Assembly: GCA_905215555.1 (NCBI GenBank)
Contig: CAJMQU010000029.1
Span: forward strand, 1 to 59,591
Source of the DNA: an uncultured bacterium
Lineage (GTDB): Bacteria; Bacteroidota; Bacteroidia; Bacteroidales; Bacteroidaceae
DNA: 59,591 bases
Reading direction: 5' to 3'
Numbering within the stretch: the stretch's first letter is position 1; each line of letters opens with the position of its first letter. Positions 15,091 through 23,274 of this stretch are shown piece by piece. The notes beneath the pieces were generated by a model, which was not told the DNA's origin, did not search any database, and saw nothing but the letters and a program-made list of their open reading frames with translations. The position numbers were made by a program, and so were the translations under genes.

Positions 15091-17682
15091 ATGAAAAAGA
15101 GAATTCAGTTACTCACTGCGATAGGATGCCTCAGTCTGTGCTTCCTCTCATGTTCCCAACCCCCTTACAAAAATCCGGCACTGAGCCCGGAAGAGCGCGC
15201 CAACGATCTGGTCGGCCGACTGACACTGGAAGAGAAAGCCTCACTGATGCAAAGCACCTCCCCCGCCATCCCCCGGCTGGGCATAAAAGCTTACGACTGG
15301 TGGAACGAAGCGCTACACGGAGTAGGCCGTGCCGGACTCGCCACTGTATTCCCGCAGGCCATCGGTATGGGAGCCTCGTTCAACAACGACCTGCTCTACG
15401 ACGTATTCACCGCAGTCTCCGACGAAGCCCGCGCCAAAACCGCTGAATTCAGCAAGGAAGGCGGATTGAAACGCTATCAGGGACTCACCATGTGGACTCC
15501 CAACGTCAACATCTTCCGCGATCCGCGCTGGGGACGGGGGCAGGAAACCTACGGAGAAGACCCTTACCTGACCGGACAAATGGGCATGGCAGTCGTGCGT
15601 GGCCTGCAAGGTCCCGAAGGAGAGAAGTATGACAAGCTGCACGCCTGCGCCAAACACTTCGCCGTGCACTCCGGCCCCGAATGGAACCGCCATAGCTTTG
15701 ACGCCGAAAACATAGACCCGCGCGACCTGTGGGAAACGTACCTGCCCGCATTCAAAGACCTCGTCCGGAAAGCGGGCGTGAAAGAGGTGATGTGCGCCTA
15801 CAACCGCTTCGAGGGCGAACCTTGCTGCGGAAGCAACCGCCTGCTGGTGCAGATACTCCGCGATGAATGGAACTACGACGGCATCATCGTATCCGACTGC
15901 TGGGCAATCAACGACTTCTTCAACAAAGGCGCCCACGAAACGGAACCGGACAAAGAACATGCCTCCGCCAAAGCCGTCCTGACAGGAACGGATGTGGAAT
16001 GCGGAGAAAGTTACGCTTCACTCCCCCAAGCCGTAAAAGAAGGACTGATTGACGAAGAGAAGATAGACACCTCTCTGAAACGCCTGATGAAAGCACGCTT
16101 TGAACTGGGCGAGATGGACAATCCGGAACTGGTGTCATGGGCACAGATACCCTACAGCGTGGTAGACAGTAAAGAGCACCGTGAACTGGCCCTGCGCATG
16201 GCACGCGAAAGCCTCGTCCTGCTGCAGAACAACCGGAACATACTGCCCTTGGACAAAAGTCTGAAAGTAGCCCTCGTTGGCCCTAACGCCAACGACTCCG
16301 TCATGCAATGGGGTAATTACAACGGTTTTCCGGGACATACTGTCACCCTACTCGAAGGCATCCGCCAATACCTGCCCGAATCTCAGCTCATCTACGAACC
16401 GGGTTGCGACCTTACTTCCGACGTCACCCTGCAAAGCGTATTCCAGCAATGCAGCACCGACGGCAAGCAAGGTTTCAGCGCCAAGTACTGGAACAATACG
16501 AAGCAGGAAGGCGAGCCCGACGTCACCGCCCAAATCAGCACCCCGTTCCACTTCATCACTACGGGTGCCACTGCCTTTGCGGCAGGAGTCAACCTCACCG
16601 ACTTCTCCGCCAGCTATGAGTCTGTATTCCGTCCTGAAAAGAGCGAAGAGATTGTTTTCCGCTTCCAGACACAGGGCATCACGAAACTCTCCGTCAACGG
16701 CGAAGAGGTAGCTTCGGGCATGAATTTCAAGAACAATGCCAAGATTTATGCCCTCGCCGCAGAAGCCGGAAAAGAGTATCGCATCCGTATCGACTTCGCT
16801 TTCCGCAACCGCGATGCAGCCCTCGACTTCGATATGGGACGCGAGATACCGATCGACCTGAGCAAGACCATACAACGTGTGAAAGACGCAGACGTCATCA
16901 TCTTTGCAGGCGGCATCTCGCCCGCGGTGGAGGGTGAGGAGATGCGCGTCACCATCCCCGGTTTCAAGGGGGGCGACCGCGAAATCATTGAGTTGCCGTC
17001 CATCCAAAGCCGTCTGCTTGCCGAGTTGAAGAAAGCCGGAAAGAAAGTGGTATTCGTCAACTTCTCCGGCTCCGCCATCGCCCTGACACCGGAAACGAAG
17101 ACCTGCGATGCCATCTTGCAGGCATGGTATCCCGGCCAGGCAGGTGGTACGGCCATCGCCAACGTTCTCTTCGGAGACTACAACCCGGCGGGACGCCTTC
17201 CGGTCACTTTCTACAAGAGTACGGCCCAACTGCCCGACTTTGAAGATTATTCGATGAAGGGACGCACTTACCGTTATATGACGGAAGCTCCGCTCTTCCC
17301 CTTCGGACACGGTTTGAGCTACACCACTTTCCGTTACGGTGACGCTGCACTGAGCGCACAGGAAATCAAAGATGGAGAGTCACTCACCCTGACCATCCCC
17401 GTAAGCAATACGGGCGTGTGTGACGGGGATGAAGTAGTGCAGGTCTATCTGCGCCGACTGGGCGACAAGGAAGGGCCTTCGCATACCCTCCGCGCCTTCA
17501 AGCGCGTGAATATCGCCAAAGGTGCAACCGGCAATGTAACCGTATCACTGGACAAAGAAGATTTCGGATGGTTTGATAGCGAGAGCAATACGATGCGTCC
17601 GATGGAAGGTGATTACGAGATACTTTATGGCGGCACGTCGGAGCTTAAACAGTTGAAAGCGATAACTGTCACTGTTAAATGA
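15091..17682 (+). CDS. GH3 beta-glycosidase (beta-xylosidase/glucosidase) lipoprotein with PA14 insert
   Basis: Releases terminal beta-xylose or beta-glucose. The 863-residue protein starts at ATG 15091 with a lipoprotein signal ending LSCS; the frame also opens at a GTG at 15046, which is less likely. The N-terminal TIM barrel carries KHFAVHSGPE and the nucleophile Asp269 in IIVSDCW. The second GH3 domain is interrupted at about 455-580 by a PA14-like domain (GFSAKYWNNTKQEGEPDV). A C-terminal fibronectin III-like domain ends the protein. The WNRHSFDAENIDPRDLWETYLP stretch and the adjacent GH8 xylo-oligosaccharidase favour xylosidase. The GH8 gene follows after 24 nt, so one operon. Confidence 0.88.
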   Translation: MKKRIQLLTAIGCLSLCFLSCSQPPYKNPALSPEERANDLVGRLTLEEKASLMQSTSPAIPRLGIKAYDWWNEALHGVGRAGLATVFPQAIGMGASFNNDLLYDVFTAVSDEARAKTAEFSKEGGLKRYQGLTMWTPNVNIFRDPRWGRGQETYGEDPYLTGQMGMAVVRGLQGPEGEKYDKLHACAKHFAVHSGPEWNRHSFDAENIDPRDLWETYLPAFKDLVRKAGVKEVMCAYNRFEGEPCCGSNRLLVQILRDEWNYDGIIVSDCWAINDFFNKGAHETEPDKEHASAKAVLTGTDVECGESYASLPQAVKEGLIDEEKIDTSLKRLMKARFELGEMDNPELVSWAQIPYSVVDSKEHRELALRMARESLVLLQNNRNILPLDKSLKVALVGPNANDSVMQWGNYNGFPGHTVTLLEGIRQYLPESQLIYEPGCDLTSDVTLQSVFQQCSTDGKQGFSAKYWNNTKQEGEPDVTAQISTPFHFITTGATAFAAGVNLTDFSASYESVFRPEKSEEIVFRFQTQGITKLSVNGEEVASGMNFKNNAKIYALAAEAGKEYRIRIDFAFRNRDAALDFDMGREIPIDLSKTIQRVKDADVIIFAGGISPAVEGEEMRVTIPGFKGGDREIIELPSIQSRLLAELKKAGKKVVFVNFSGSAIALTPETKTCDAILQAWYPGQAGGTAIANVLFGDYNPAGRLPVTFYKSTAQLPDFEDYSMKGRTYRYMTEAPLFPFGHGLSYTTFRYGDAALSAQEIKDGESLTLTIPVSNTGVCDGDEVVQVYLRRLGDKEGPSHTLRAFKRVNIAKGATGNVTVSLDKEDFGWFDSESNTMRPMEGDYEILYGGTSELKQLKAITVTVK

Positions 17683-17706
17683 TGATTTAATATAAAACAT
17701 TCCATT

Positions 17707-18966
17707 ATGAAAAACTTATTCCTCCTCCTCTGCCTCATCACCGTGACATCCTGTTCCCGTCAGGCAGACCCGACGAAGCCCTGGGACAAAGGCGCTTTCG
17801 AAACGCAGAAGTACCGGAACCTCTTCGCTGAGATGGGATACAAACAAGCGGATATAGATGCCAAACTCAAATCAGTCTTCGACGATGTATTCTATGGTCC
17901 CAATAAAGTTTACTTCGAAGTAGGCGACTCTATGGCCTATATCAGTGACATCAAGAACCACGATGTACGTACCGAGGGCATGTCCTACGGCCTAATGCTT
18001 GCCGTCCAGTTCAACCGCCAAGACATCTTCGACCGCCTCTGGCGATGGGGCAGGAAGTACATGCAGCATCAGGAAGGCCCGTTGGAAGGCTACTTCGCCT
18101 GGAGTTGCCGGACGGACGGCACCCGCAATGCCCAAGGCCCCGCATCCGATGGAGAGCTCTATTACGTCACCGCCCTCATCTTCGCCTCCAACCTTTGGGG
18201 CAACGATACCGGCATCGACTACCTTGCCGAAGCCCAGAACATCCTCAACTGTTCGATGGAGAAAGACGGAACCAACCGCGTGATGCCGTTCATCAATCTG
18301 GAGCACAAGCTCATCACTTTCGTTCCCGACACATACGGCGGACGCTTCACCGACCCTTCCTATCACGTCCCCGCCTTCTACGAGGTATGGGCACGCTGGG
18401 CGAACGACGGCAGAGCCGACCTCTGGCGGGAATGTGCCGAACGCAGCCGTGAATATCTGCACAAAAGCATCCACCCCGCAACCGGACTGAATCCCGATTA
18501 CAACAACTACGACGGCAGTCTGTTGGGCAACAACCGCATCATCGGCGACGCTTTCCGTTTCGACTCCTGGCGCGTGCCTATGAACATAGCGCTAGACTAC
18601 TCCTGGGCCTGCGCCGACAAAGAATGGCAACAGGAGTACGGAAATAAAATCCAGGATTTCCTTTACAGCCAAGGCATCGACACCTTCGTAGACCAATATA
18701 ATGTAGACGGAACACAAGTGCAAGACACCCTCGAAGCCGGAGGATGCAAGGCGTTGAGACACTCTTTAGGCCTTGTCGCCACTTCTGCCGCTGCATCGCT
18801 GATGTGTACGCACGAAAAAAGCCGCGAATTCGTAGATAAATTATGGAACGCCAGACACGAACCGTATGAAGACGGGTATTTCGATGCATACTATGACGGA
18901 TTGCTCCGTCTCTTCGCCTTCATGCACCTGAGTGGGAATTACCGGATTATCTTTCCGGAAGAATAA
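17707..18966 (+). CDS. GH8 reducing-end xylose-releasing exo-oligoxylanase-like lipoprotein
   Basis: Likely removes xylose from the reducing end of xylo-oligosaccharides (Rex-type GH8). The 419-residue protein has a lipoprotein signal (LITVTSCS, Cys16). Family motifs include DVRTEGMSYGLML with the probable catalytic acid Glu90, the DGTRNAQGPASDGELYY stretch of the substrate cleft, and GDAFRFDSWR near the expected base (Asp281 or Asp286). Overall length matches Rex enzymes of about 380 residues plus signal. It sits 24 nt after the GH3 gene; together they would turn xylo-oligosaccharides into xylose. Specificity against GH8 endo-enzymes cannot be proven here. Confidence 0.85.
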   Translation: MKNLFLLLCLITVTSCSRQADPTKPWDKGAFETQKYRNLFAEMGYKQADIDAKLKSVFDDVFYGPNKVYFEVGDSMAYISDIKNHDVRTEGMSYGLMLAVQFNRQDIFDRLWRWGRKYMQHQEGPLEGYFAWSCRTDGTRNAQGPASDGELYYVTALIFASNLWGNDTGIDYLAEAQNILNCSMEKDGTNRVMPFINLEHKLITFVPDTYGGRFTDPSYHVPAFYEVWARWANDGRADLWRECAERSREYLHKSIHPATGLNPDYNNYDGSLLGNNRIIGDAFRFDSWRVPMNIALDYSWACADKEWQQEYGNKIQDFLYSQGIDTFVDQYNVDGTQVQDTLEAGGCKALRHSLGLVATSAAASLMCTHEKSREFVDKLWNARHEPYEDGYFDAYYDGLLRLFAFMHLSGNYRIIFPEE

Positions 18967-19065
18967 TCGCCGGCAACGTCTCTTACTACTACCATAAATA
19001 CTTAGAATGAGCAAATTGTTTTATTTTTTGGCATTATACTACTACAATTTAAAATCAATCTTCAC

Positions 19066-19073
19066 TACGTTTG
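19066..19073 (+). promoter_or_regulatory. -7 element TACGTTTG
   Basis: An exact TAnnTTTG match 68 nt before the aldose epimerase ATG, followed by TAACG as at the GH3 promoter. It suggests that the epimerase has its own transcript. Confidence 0.55.
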
Positions 19074-19141
19074 TAACGAGTAAAAGTAACATATGATATA
19101 TCTATCACGACATCGTAGTTAATCCAATTTTAAAAAGCAAT

Positions 19142-20272
19142 ATGAATAAACTGATTCTTTTGGTATACACAGCCCTGTTGGTTGGATGTACCACAAATGT
19201 AAAAGAGGATTTCACAGAATCCGGATTAAAGAAAAGTAATTTCCAGACGGAAGTCAATGGTGAAAAAACCGACTTGTTTGTCCTGACAAACAAGAACAAG
19301 ATGGAAGTATGCGTCACCAATTTCGGCGGACGCATTGTGTCGGTTATGGTTCCTGACAAAGACGGTACTATGCAGGACGTTGTATTAGGTTTCGATTCCA
19401 TACAGGATTATATCAAGTATCCGTCCGACTTCGGAGCAAGTATCGGGCGATATGCCAACCGCATCAACCAGGGGCGCTTCACACTGGACGGAGTGGAATA
19501 TCAATTGCCGCAAAACAACTACGGGCACTGCCTGCATGGTGGTCCGAAAGGTTTCCAGTATCGCATCTTCAACGCCGTTCAGAAGAGCAACCAGGAAGTG
19601 CAACTGACTTATCAGGCAAAAGACGGGGAAGAAGGTTTCCCTGGCAATTTTCAATGCACTGTCACCATGAGGCTGACAGATGACAACGCGATCGACATAC
19701 AGTATGAAGCGGAAACAGACAAACCGACCATCGTCAACATGACCAACCACTCTTACTTCAACCTTGATGGCAATCCTTCAAAGGATAATTCAAGTTATCT
19801 GTTGACCTTGAATGCCAATCATTATACTCCAGTGGACAGCACTTTCATGACGACCGGCGAAATAGCAACCGTTGAAGGTACTCCCATGGATTTCAGACAA
19901 CCCACCGCCATCGGTGCCAACATCAACCAGGACTTCGTACAGTTGAAGAATGGAAACGGCATCGACCATAACTGGGTGCTGAATACTCAGGGGGACGTAA
20001 GTAAAGTATGTGCCACACTCGAGTCGCCCGCTACAGGCATCGTTCTGGATGTTTACACCAACGAACCCGGCATACAGGTTTATTGTGGCAACTTCCTTGA
20101 CGGCACATTGACCGGGAAAAAGGGTATTGTCTATAATTTCCGTACGGCCGTTTGCCTGGAAACGCAACACTATCCCGACACTCCTAACAAACCGGAGTGG
20201 CCATCGGCTGTGTTACGACCGGGAGAAAAATATCAGAGCCGGTGCATCTATAAGTTCTCGGTACGCAAATAA
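19142..20272 (+). CDS. galM: Aldose 1-epimerase lipoprotein
   Basis: Interconverts alpha and beta anomers of aldoses. The 376-residue protein has a lipoprotein signal (LLVGC at about 12-16), so it is outside the cytoplasm. Motifs of the family are present: SIGRYANRINQGRF, NNYGHCLHGGPKGFQ with a substrate-contacting His, MTNHSYFNLDG with the catalytic His, GNGIDHNW, and VCLETQHYPDTPN with the catalytic Glu. It follows the GH3-GH8 operon after 175 nt and has its own promoter; it may mutarotate the xylose or glucose released. It ends at a large inverted repeat facing the AraC gene. Confidence 0.9.
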   Translation: MNKLILLVYTALLVGCTTNVKEDFTESGLKKSNFQTEVNGEKTDLFVLTNKNKMEVCVTNFGGRIVSVMVPDKDGTMQDVVLGFDSIQDYIKYPSDFGASIGRYANRINQGRFTLDGVEYQLPQNNYGHCLHGGPKGFQYRIFNAVQKSNQEVQLTYQAKDGEEGFPGNFQCTVTMRLTDDNAIDIQYEAETDKPTIVNMTNHSYFNLDGNPSKDNSSYLLTLNANHYTPVDSTFMTTGEIATVEGTPMDFRQPTAIGANINQDFVQLKNGNGIDHNWVLNTQGDVSKVCATLESPATGIVLDVYTNEPGIQVYCGNFLDGTLTGKKGIVYNFRTAVCLETQHYPDTPNKPEWPSAVLRPGEKYQSRCIYKFSVRK

Positions 20273-20343
20273 CCGGAATACGATTTCCGTAAGGACGGTA
20301 GATTAACAATAAGAACGTTCTGTTTTTCCTCATCTCATTGTCT

Positions 20344-20411
20344 GAACCGTACCAAATCCGTATCATTCTCGCATCTATACGCATGGACTTGATACGGACC
20401 AGGTACGGCTC
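20344..20411. repeat. Large imperfect inverted repeat between convergent genes
   Basis: The 21-mers at 20344-20364 (GAACCGTACC...TCCGTATC) and 20391-20411 (GATACGGACC...GTACGGCTC) pair at 17 of 21 positions around a 26-nt loop. It lies between the epimerase (stop 20272) and the AraC gene (stop 20465). It could be a bidirectional terminator, though no T-run follows; the repeated CCGTA/TACGG units could also be a protein site. Confidence 0.55.
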
Positions 20412-20464
20412 AGCCACGGACCGGTTATGGTTCAAACAAGAAAACTGTTCTAAATCTCCGATTA

Positions 20465-21322
20465 CTAATGATACGAGTTACGATACTCCTGCGGGGTCAG
20501 TCCGGTTATCTTTTTAAACAGTCGGTTAAAATAAGAATAGTCATCAAAAGAAAGGGCAAAAGCTACATTCTTCACAGACATTTCATCAGTCACCAGAATG
20601 AGCTGTGCTTTCTCTATTTTCTTCTGATTGATATACTTAGAGGGAGTAGCACCTGTTTCTTTCTTGAACAGACGAATGAAATGGTCTTTCGACAGGCATG
20701 AATTTTCGGCCAATGTTGTCAGATCTATAGTCTCGTATATGTGTTTGCGTATATAAAGAATAGCTTTCTCTATCCGGTCATCTTTGGTTTCCACCTTAGC
20801 TTGCGCACGCTTCAGGAAATGTGCCAGCAACTGGTACACTATGCCACGCGACTCAACCTTGTCGCACAACGCCCGTTGCTTGTTTTTCAGAAGGTTCTGC
20901 ATGAGCATCGAGTTATTATCATAACTTGCAGGGTCCGATTTAGGTAAACTCATGTGAGGGTTTATTGCACATAGACGCTGAAACAAAGCCAAATCTAAAT
21001 CTCCGGCAGGTATCTCAACCGGGAACTCCCACTCATCTAATAAATTGGAATCTGACTGATGTTCTTCATAGATGTGCAGATAGTAATGGCAGAAATAGGA
21101 GTTACAGATATAGCTATGTACGGTGAATGCCGGAATGAAATACAAATAGTTAGGCTTTAATATCTGTATACCTCCTGATAGTTGTATTTGGGCAGTTCCT
21201 TCCGTTATGTAATATAAACGTGTAAACGGACTGTTTACATTCTTCCAGTTCCAATCTGCATTGTGTACAGCCAAACCTACATTTAAGACCAAAGGGTGTA
21301 GTTTATCAACTAATAGTGCCAT
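20465..21322 (-). CDS. AraC-family transcriptional regulator
   Basis: A 285-residue regulator. The N-terminal 150 residues look like a cupin sensor domain (SPFTRLYYITEGTAQIQL, YLYFIPAFTVHSYIC). The C-terminal 100 residues carry both AraC helix-turn-helix motifs (IDLTTLAENSCLSKDHFIRLFKKETGATPSKYI, then VKNVAFALSFDDYSYFNRLFKKITGLTPQEYR). It is divergent from the GH29 gene, and the pair of 37-bp elements lies in the shared 219-nt region, so it is the natural candidate for controlling PUL1 and perhaps PUL2. A weak TATCTTTA sits at 21354-21347 as its own -7 element. The sugar ligand is unknown. Confidence 0.9.
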   Translation of the reverse strand: MALLVDKLHPLVLNVGLAVHNADWNWKNVNSPFTRLYYITEGTAQIQLSGGIQILKPNYLYFIPAFTVHSYICNSYFCHYYLHIYEEHQSDSNLLDEWEFPVEIPAGDLDLALFQRLCAINPHMSLPKSDPASYDNNSMLMQNLLKNKQRALCDKVESRGIVYQLLAHFLKRAQAKVETKDDRIEKAILYIRKHIYETIDLTTLAENSCLSKDHFIRLFKKETGATPSKYINQKKIEKAQLILVTDEMSVKNVAFALSFDDYSYFNRLFKKITGLTPQEYRNSYH

Positions 21323-21383
21323 AGTATATAATATTTAGTAACTCGATAAAGATAGTTGAATTTCTTCATCATCTAAAACAATT

Positions 21384-21483
21384 ATCGATATTCTCAATAT
21401 AAAAACCGTTTTTATCCTATAATATCAAGCATTTACATGCTCTATCATCGATATTTTCCAATACAAACACTTTTTAATCCTAT
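21384..21483 (+). promoter_or_regulatory. Two 37-bp direct-repeat elements upstream of PUL1
   Basis: Copy 1 spans 21384-21420 and copy 2 spans 21447-21483. Each starts ATCGATATT and ends ATCCTAT, each is exactly 37 nt, and the starts are 63 bp apart (six helical turns). Copy 2 ends 20 nt before the -7 element at 21504, so it reaches the -33 position. The same arrangement is found at 36394-36493. It is a strong candidate operator for the divergent AraC protein or another PUL regulator. Confidence 0.75.
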
Positions 21484-21503
21484 TACAACTACTTATTAAT
21501 ACA

Positions 21504-21511
21504 TATCTTTG
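21504..21511 (+). promoter_or_regulatory. PUL1 -7 element TATCTTTG
   Basis: An exact TAnnTTTG match 30 nt before ATG 21542 of the GH29 gene and 20 nt after the second 37-bp element. It overlaps the upstream opening of the GH29 frame at 21509. Confidence 0.7.
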
Positions 21512-21541
21512 CAATGTACAATAGAAACAAAATTAATACCT

Positions 21542-23182
21542 ATGAAAACGAAAATTTTATTAGCCTCTTTAATTCTTTCAATAGGAACCTTATCTGCCCA
21601 GAACTATCAGGTTCCGGTTTCAGAAAAGAACGAACCTATGATGAAAGGTAAATTCCAACCTACATGGGAATCTTTGGAAAATTACCAGGTTCCCGAATGG
21701 TTTAGGAATGCAAAGTTCGGAATATGGGCACATTGGGGTCCTCAATGTGTAGAAGGCTCAGGCGACTGGATGGCACGCTCCATGTATATGGAGGGAACAT
21801 CAGAATATAAGCATCATGTAGAACACTACGGCCATCCTTCTGAAGTGGGTTTCAAAGACATTATCCCTCTATTTAAAGCTGAGAAATGGAATCCGGATGA
21901 ACTGGTTGCATTCTATAAGAAAATAGGAGCGCAGTATTTTTTTGCTTTAGGTAACCATCATGATAATTTTGACCTTTGGGATAGTAAATATCAACCATGG
22001 AATTCAAAGAACATGGGTCCGAAACGTGATATCTTGGCAGAATGGGAGAAAGCTGCACGCAAGTACGAGCTTCCATTCGGAATCAGCTTCCATGCCGATC
22101 ATGCCTGGACTTGGTACGAACCCTCCCAACGTTATGACAGACACGGACCTAAAGCCGGTGTTCCTTACGATGGCACTTTAACCAAAGCTGATGGCAAAGG
22201 TAAGTGGTGGGAAGGATATGATCCTCAGGACTTATATGCACAAAATCATCCAATGAGTAAGGGAAGTTGGGCAGACGGCATGATTCACAGCCAATGGGCC
22301 TGGGGAAACGGGGCATGTTTGCCAACCCAGGAATACTGCACAAACTTTTATGACCGTACAGTAGATGCCATCAACCGCTATAATCCCGATCTGATTTATT
22401 TTGATGTCACTGTAGCCCCATTCTACCCAATCAGTGATGCCGGATTGAAGATTGCGGCTCACTTCTATAACCACAATATGGCAACCCACAAAGGGAAACT
22501 GGAAGCCGTCATGTTGAGTAAGATATTGGATGAGAACCAACGCAAAGCCATTGTTTGGGATGTGGAACGCGGTGCACCCAATGAAATTATGGAGCAGCCC
22601 TGGCAATCTTGCTCATGCATTGGCGGATGGCATTACAATACATCTATTTATGAGAACAATTGGTATAAATCAGCGTCAGACGTTGCAAAACTATTGATTG
22701 ATATCGTAAGTAAGAATGGTAATCTGCTTCTCAGCGTTCCATTACGAGCCGACGGTACGTTTGATGAAAAAGAAGAAAAGATATTGAATGAATTCGGTGA
22801 GTGGATGAATATTAATAAAGAAGCTATCTACAATACCCGACCTTGGGAAGTATTCGGCGAAGGTCCGATAGCAGAAGCCGATATCAAAATCAATGCACAG
22901 GGATTCAATGAAGGAGCATACAGCAAAGCTACGGCACAAGAGATTCGTTTTACCCAAACCAAGAAAGATTTATATGCCACGGTTCTGGCCTGGCCGGAAA
23001 ATGGAAATGTAATCATCAAATCATTAGCTGCCGACAGCAAACTATTTCCGCAAAAGATAAGGAAGGTAGAACTGCTCGGATATGGACCGGTACGGTTCAG
23101 CCGTACAGCAGAAGGGCTTTCCATTAATCTGCCGGAGAAAAAGCTCAACAATATAGCTCCTGTATTCAAGATAAAGAAATAA
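21542..23182 (+). CDS. GH29 alpha-L-fucosidase
   Basis: Hydrolyses terminal alpha-L-fucose. The 546-residue secreted protein starts at ATG 21542 with a signal peptide ending LSAQ; the upstream opening at 21509 lies in the promoter. GH29 hallmarks are WFRNAKFGIWAHWGP near the N-terminus, the GNHHDNFDLWDSKY segment with the substrate-binding His pair, PFGISFHADHAW, and the probable nucleophile Asp288 in IYFDVTV. The nucleophile context is usually WFDG, so YFDV is slightly unusual. The protein ends in a beta-sandwich-like domain. It is the first gene of PUL1. Confidence 0.88.
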   Translation: MKTKILLASLILSIGTLSAQNYQVPVSEKNEPMMKGKFQPTWESLENYQVPEWFRNAKFGIWAHWGPQCVEGSGDWMARSMYMEGTSEYKHHVEHYGHPSEVGFKDIIPLFKAEKWNPDELVAFYKKIGAQYFFALGNHHDNFDLWDSKYQPWNSKNMGPKRDILAEWEKAARKYELPFGISFHADHAWTWYEPSQRYDRHGPKAGVPYDGTLTKADGKGKWWEGYDPQDLYAQNHPMSKGSWADGMIHSQWAWGNGACLPTQEYCTNFYDRTVDAINRYNPDLIYFDVTVAPFYPISDAGLKIAAHFYNHNMATHKGKLEAVMLSKILDENQRKAIVWDVERGAPNEIMEQPWQSCSCIGGWHYNTSIYENNWYKSASDVAKLLIDIVSKNGNLLLSVPLRADGTFDEKEEKILNEFGEWMNINKEAIYNTRPWEVFGEGPIAEADIKINAQGFNEGAYSKATAQEIRFTQTKKDLYATVLAWPENGNVIIKSLAADSKLFPQKIRKVELLGYGPVRFSRTAEGLSINLPEKKLNNIAPVFKIKK

Positions 23183-23205
23183 AATCATGAGAAGTAAGAG
23201 ATTAT

Positions 23206-23231
23206 TTATCGGCTTTTTCTAAAGTCGATAA
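23206..23231 (+). other. Hairpin between GH29 and susC genes
   Basis: TTATCGGCT (23206-23214) and AGTCGATAA (23223-23231) form a 9-bp stem (one G-U pair) with an 8-nt loop. A mini-ORF (ATG 23187, MRSKRLFIGFF then stop) runs into it. It could attenuate, process or stabilise the mRNA between the enzyme and the transporter genes. Confidence 0.45.
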
Positions 23232-23274
23232 GCTCTTGCTATACCTTAAAATAACCCTATAATCAATTCAAATT

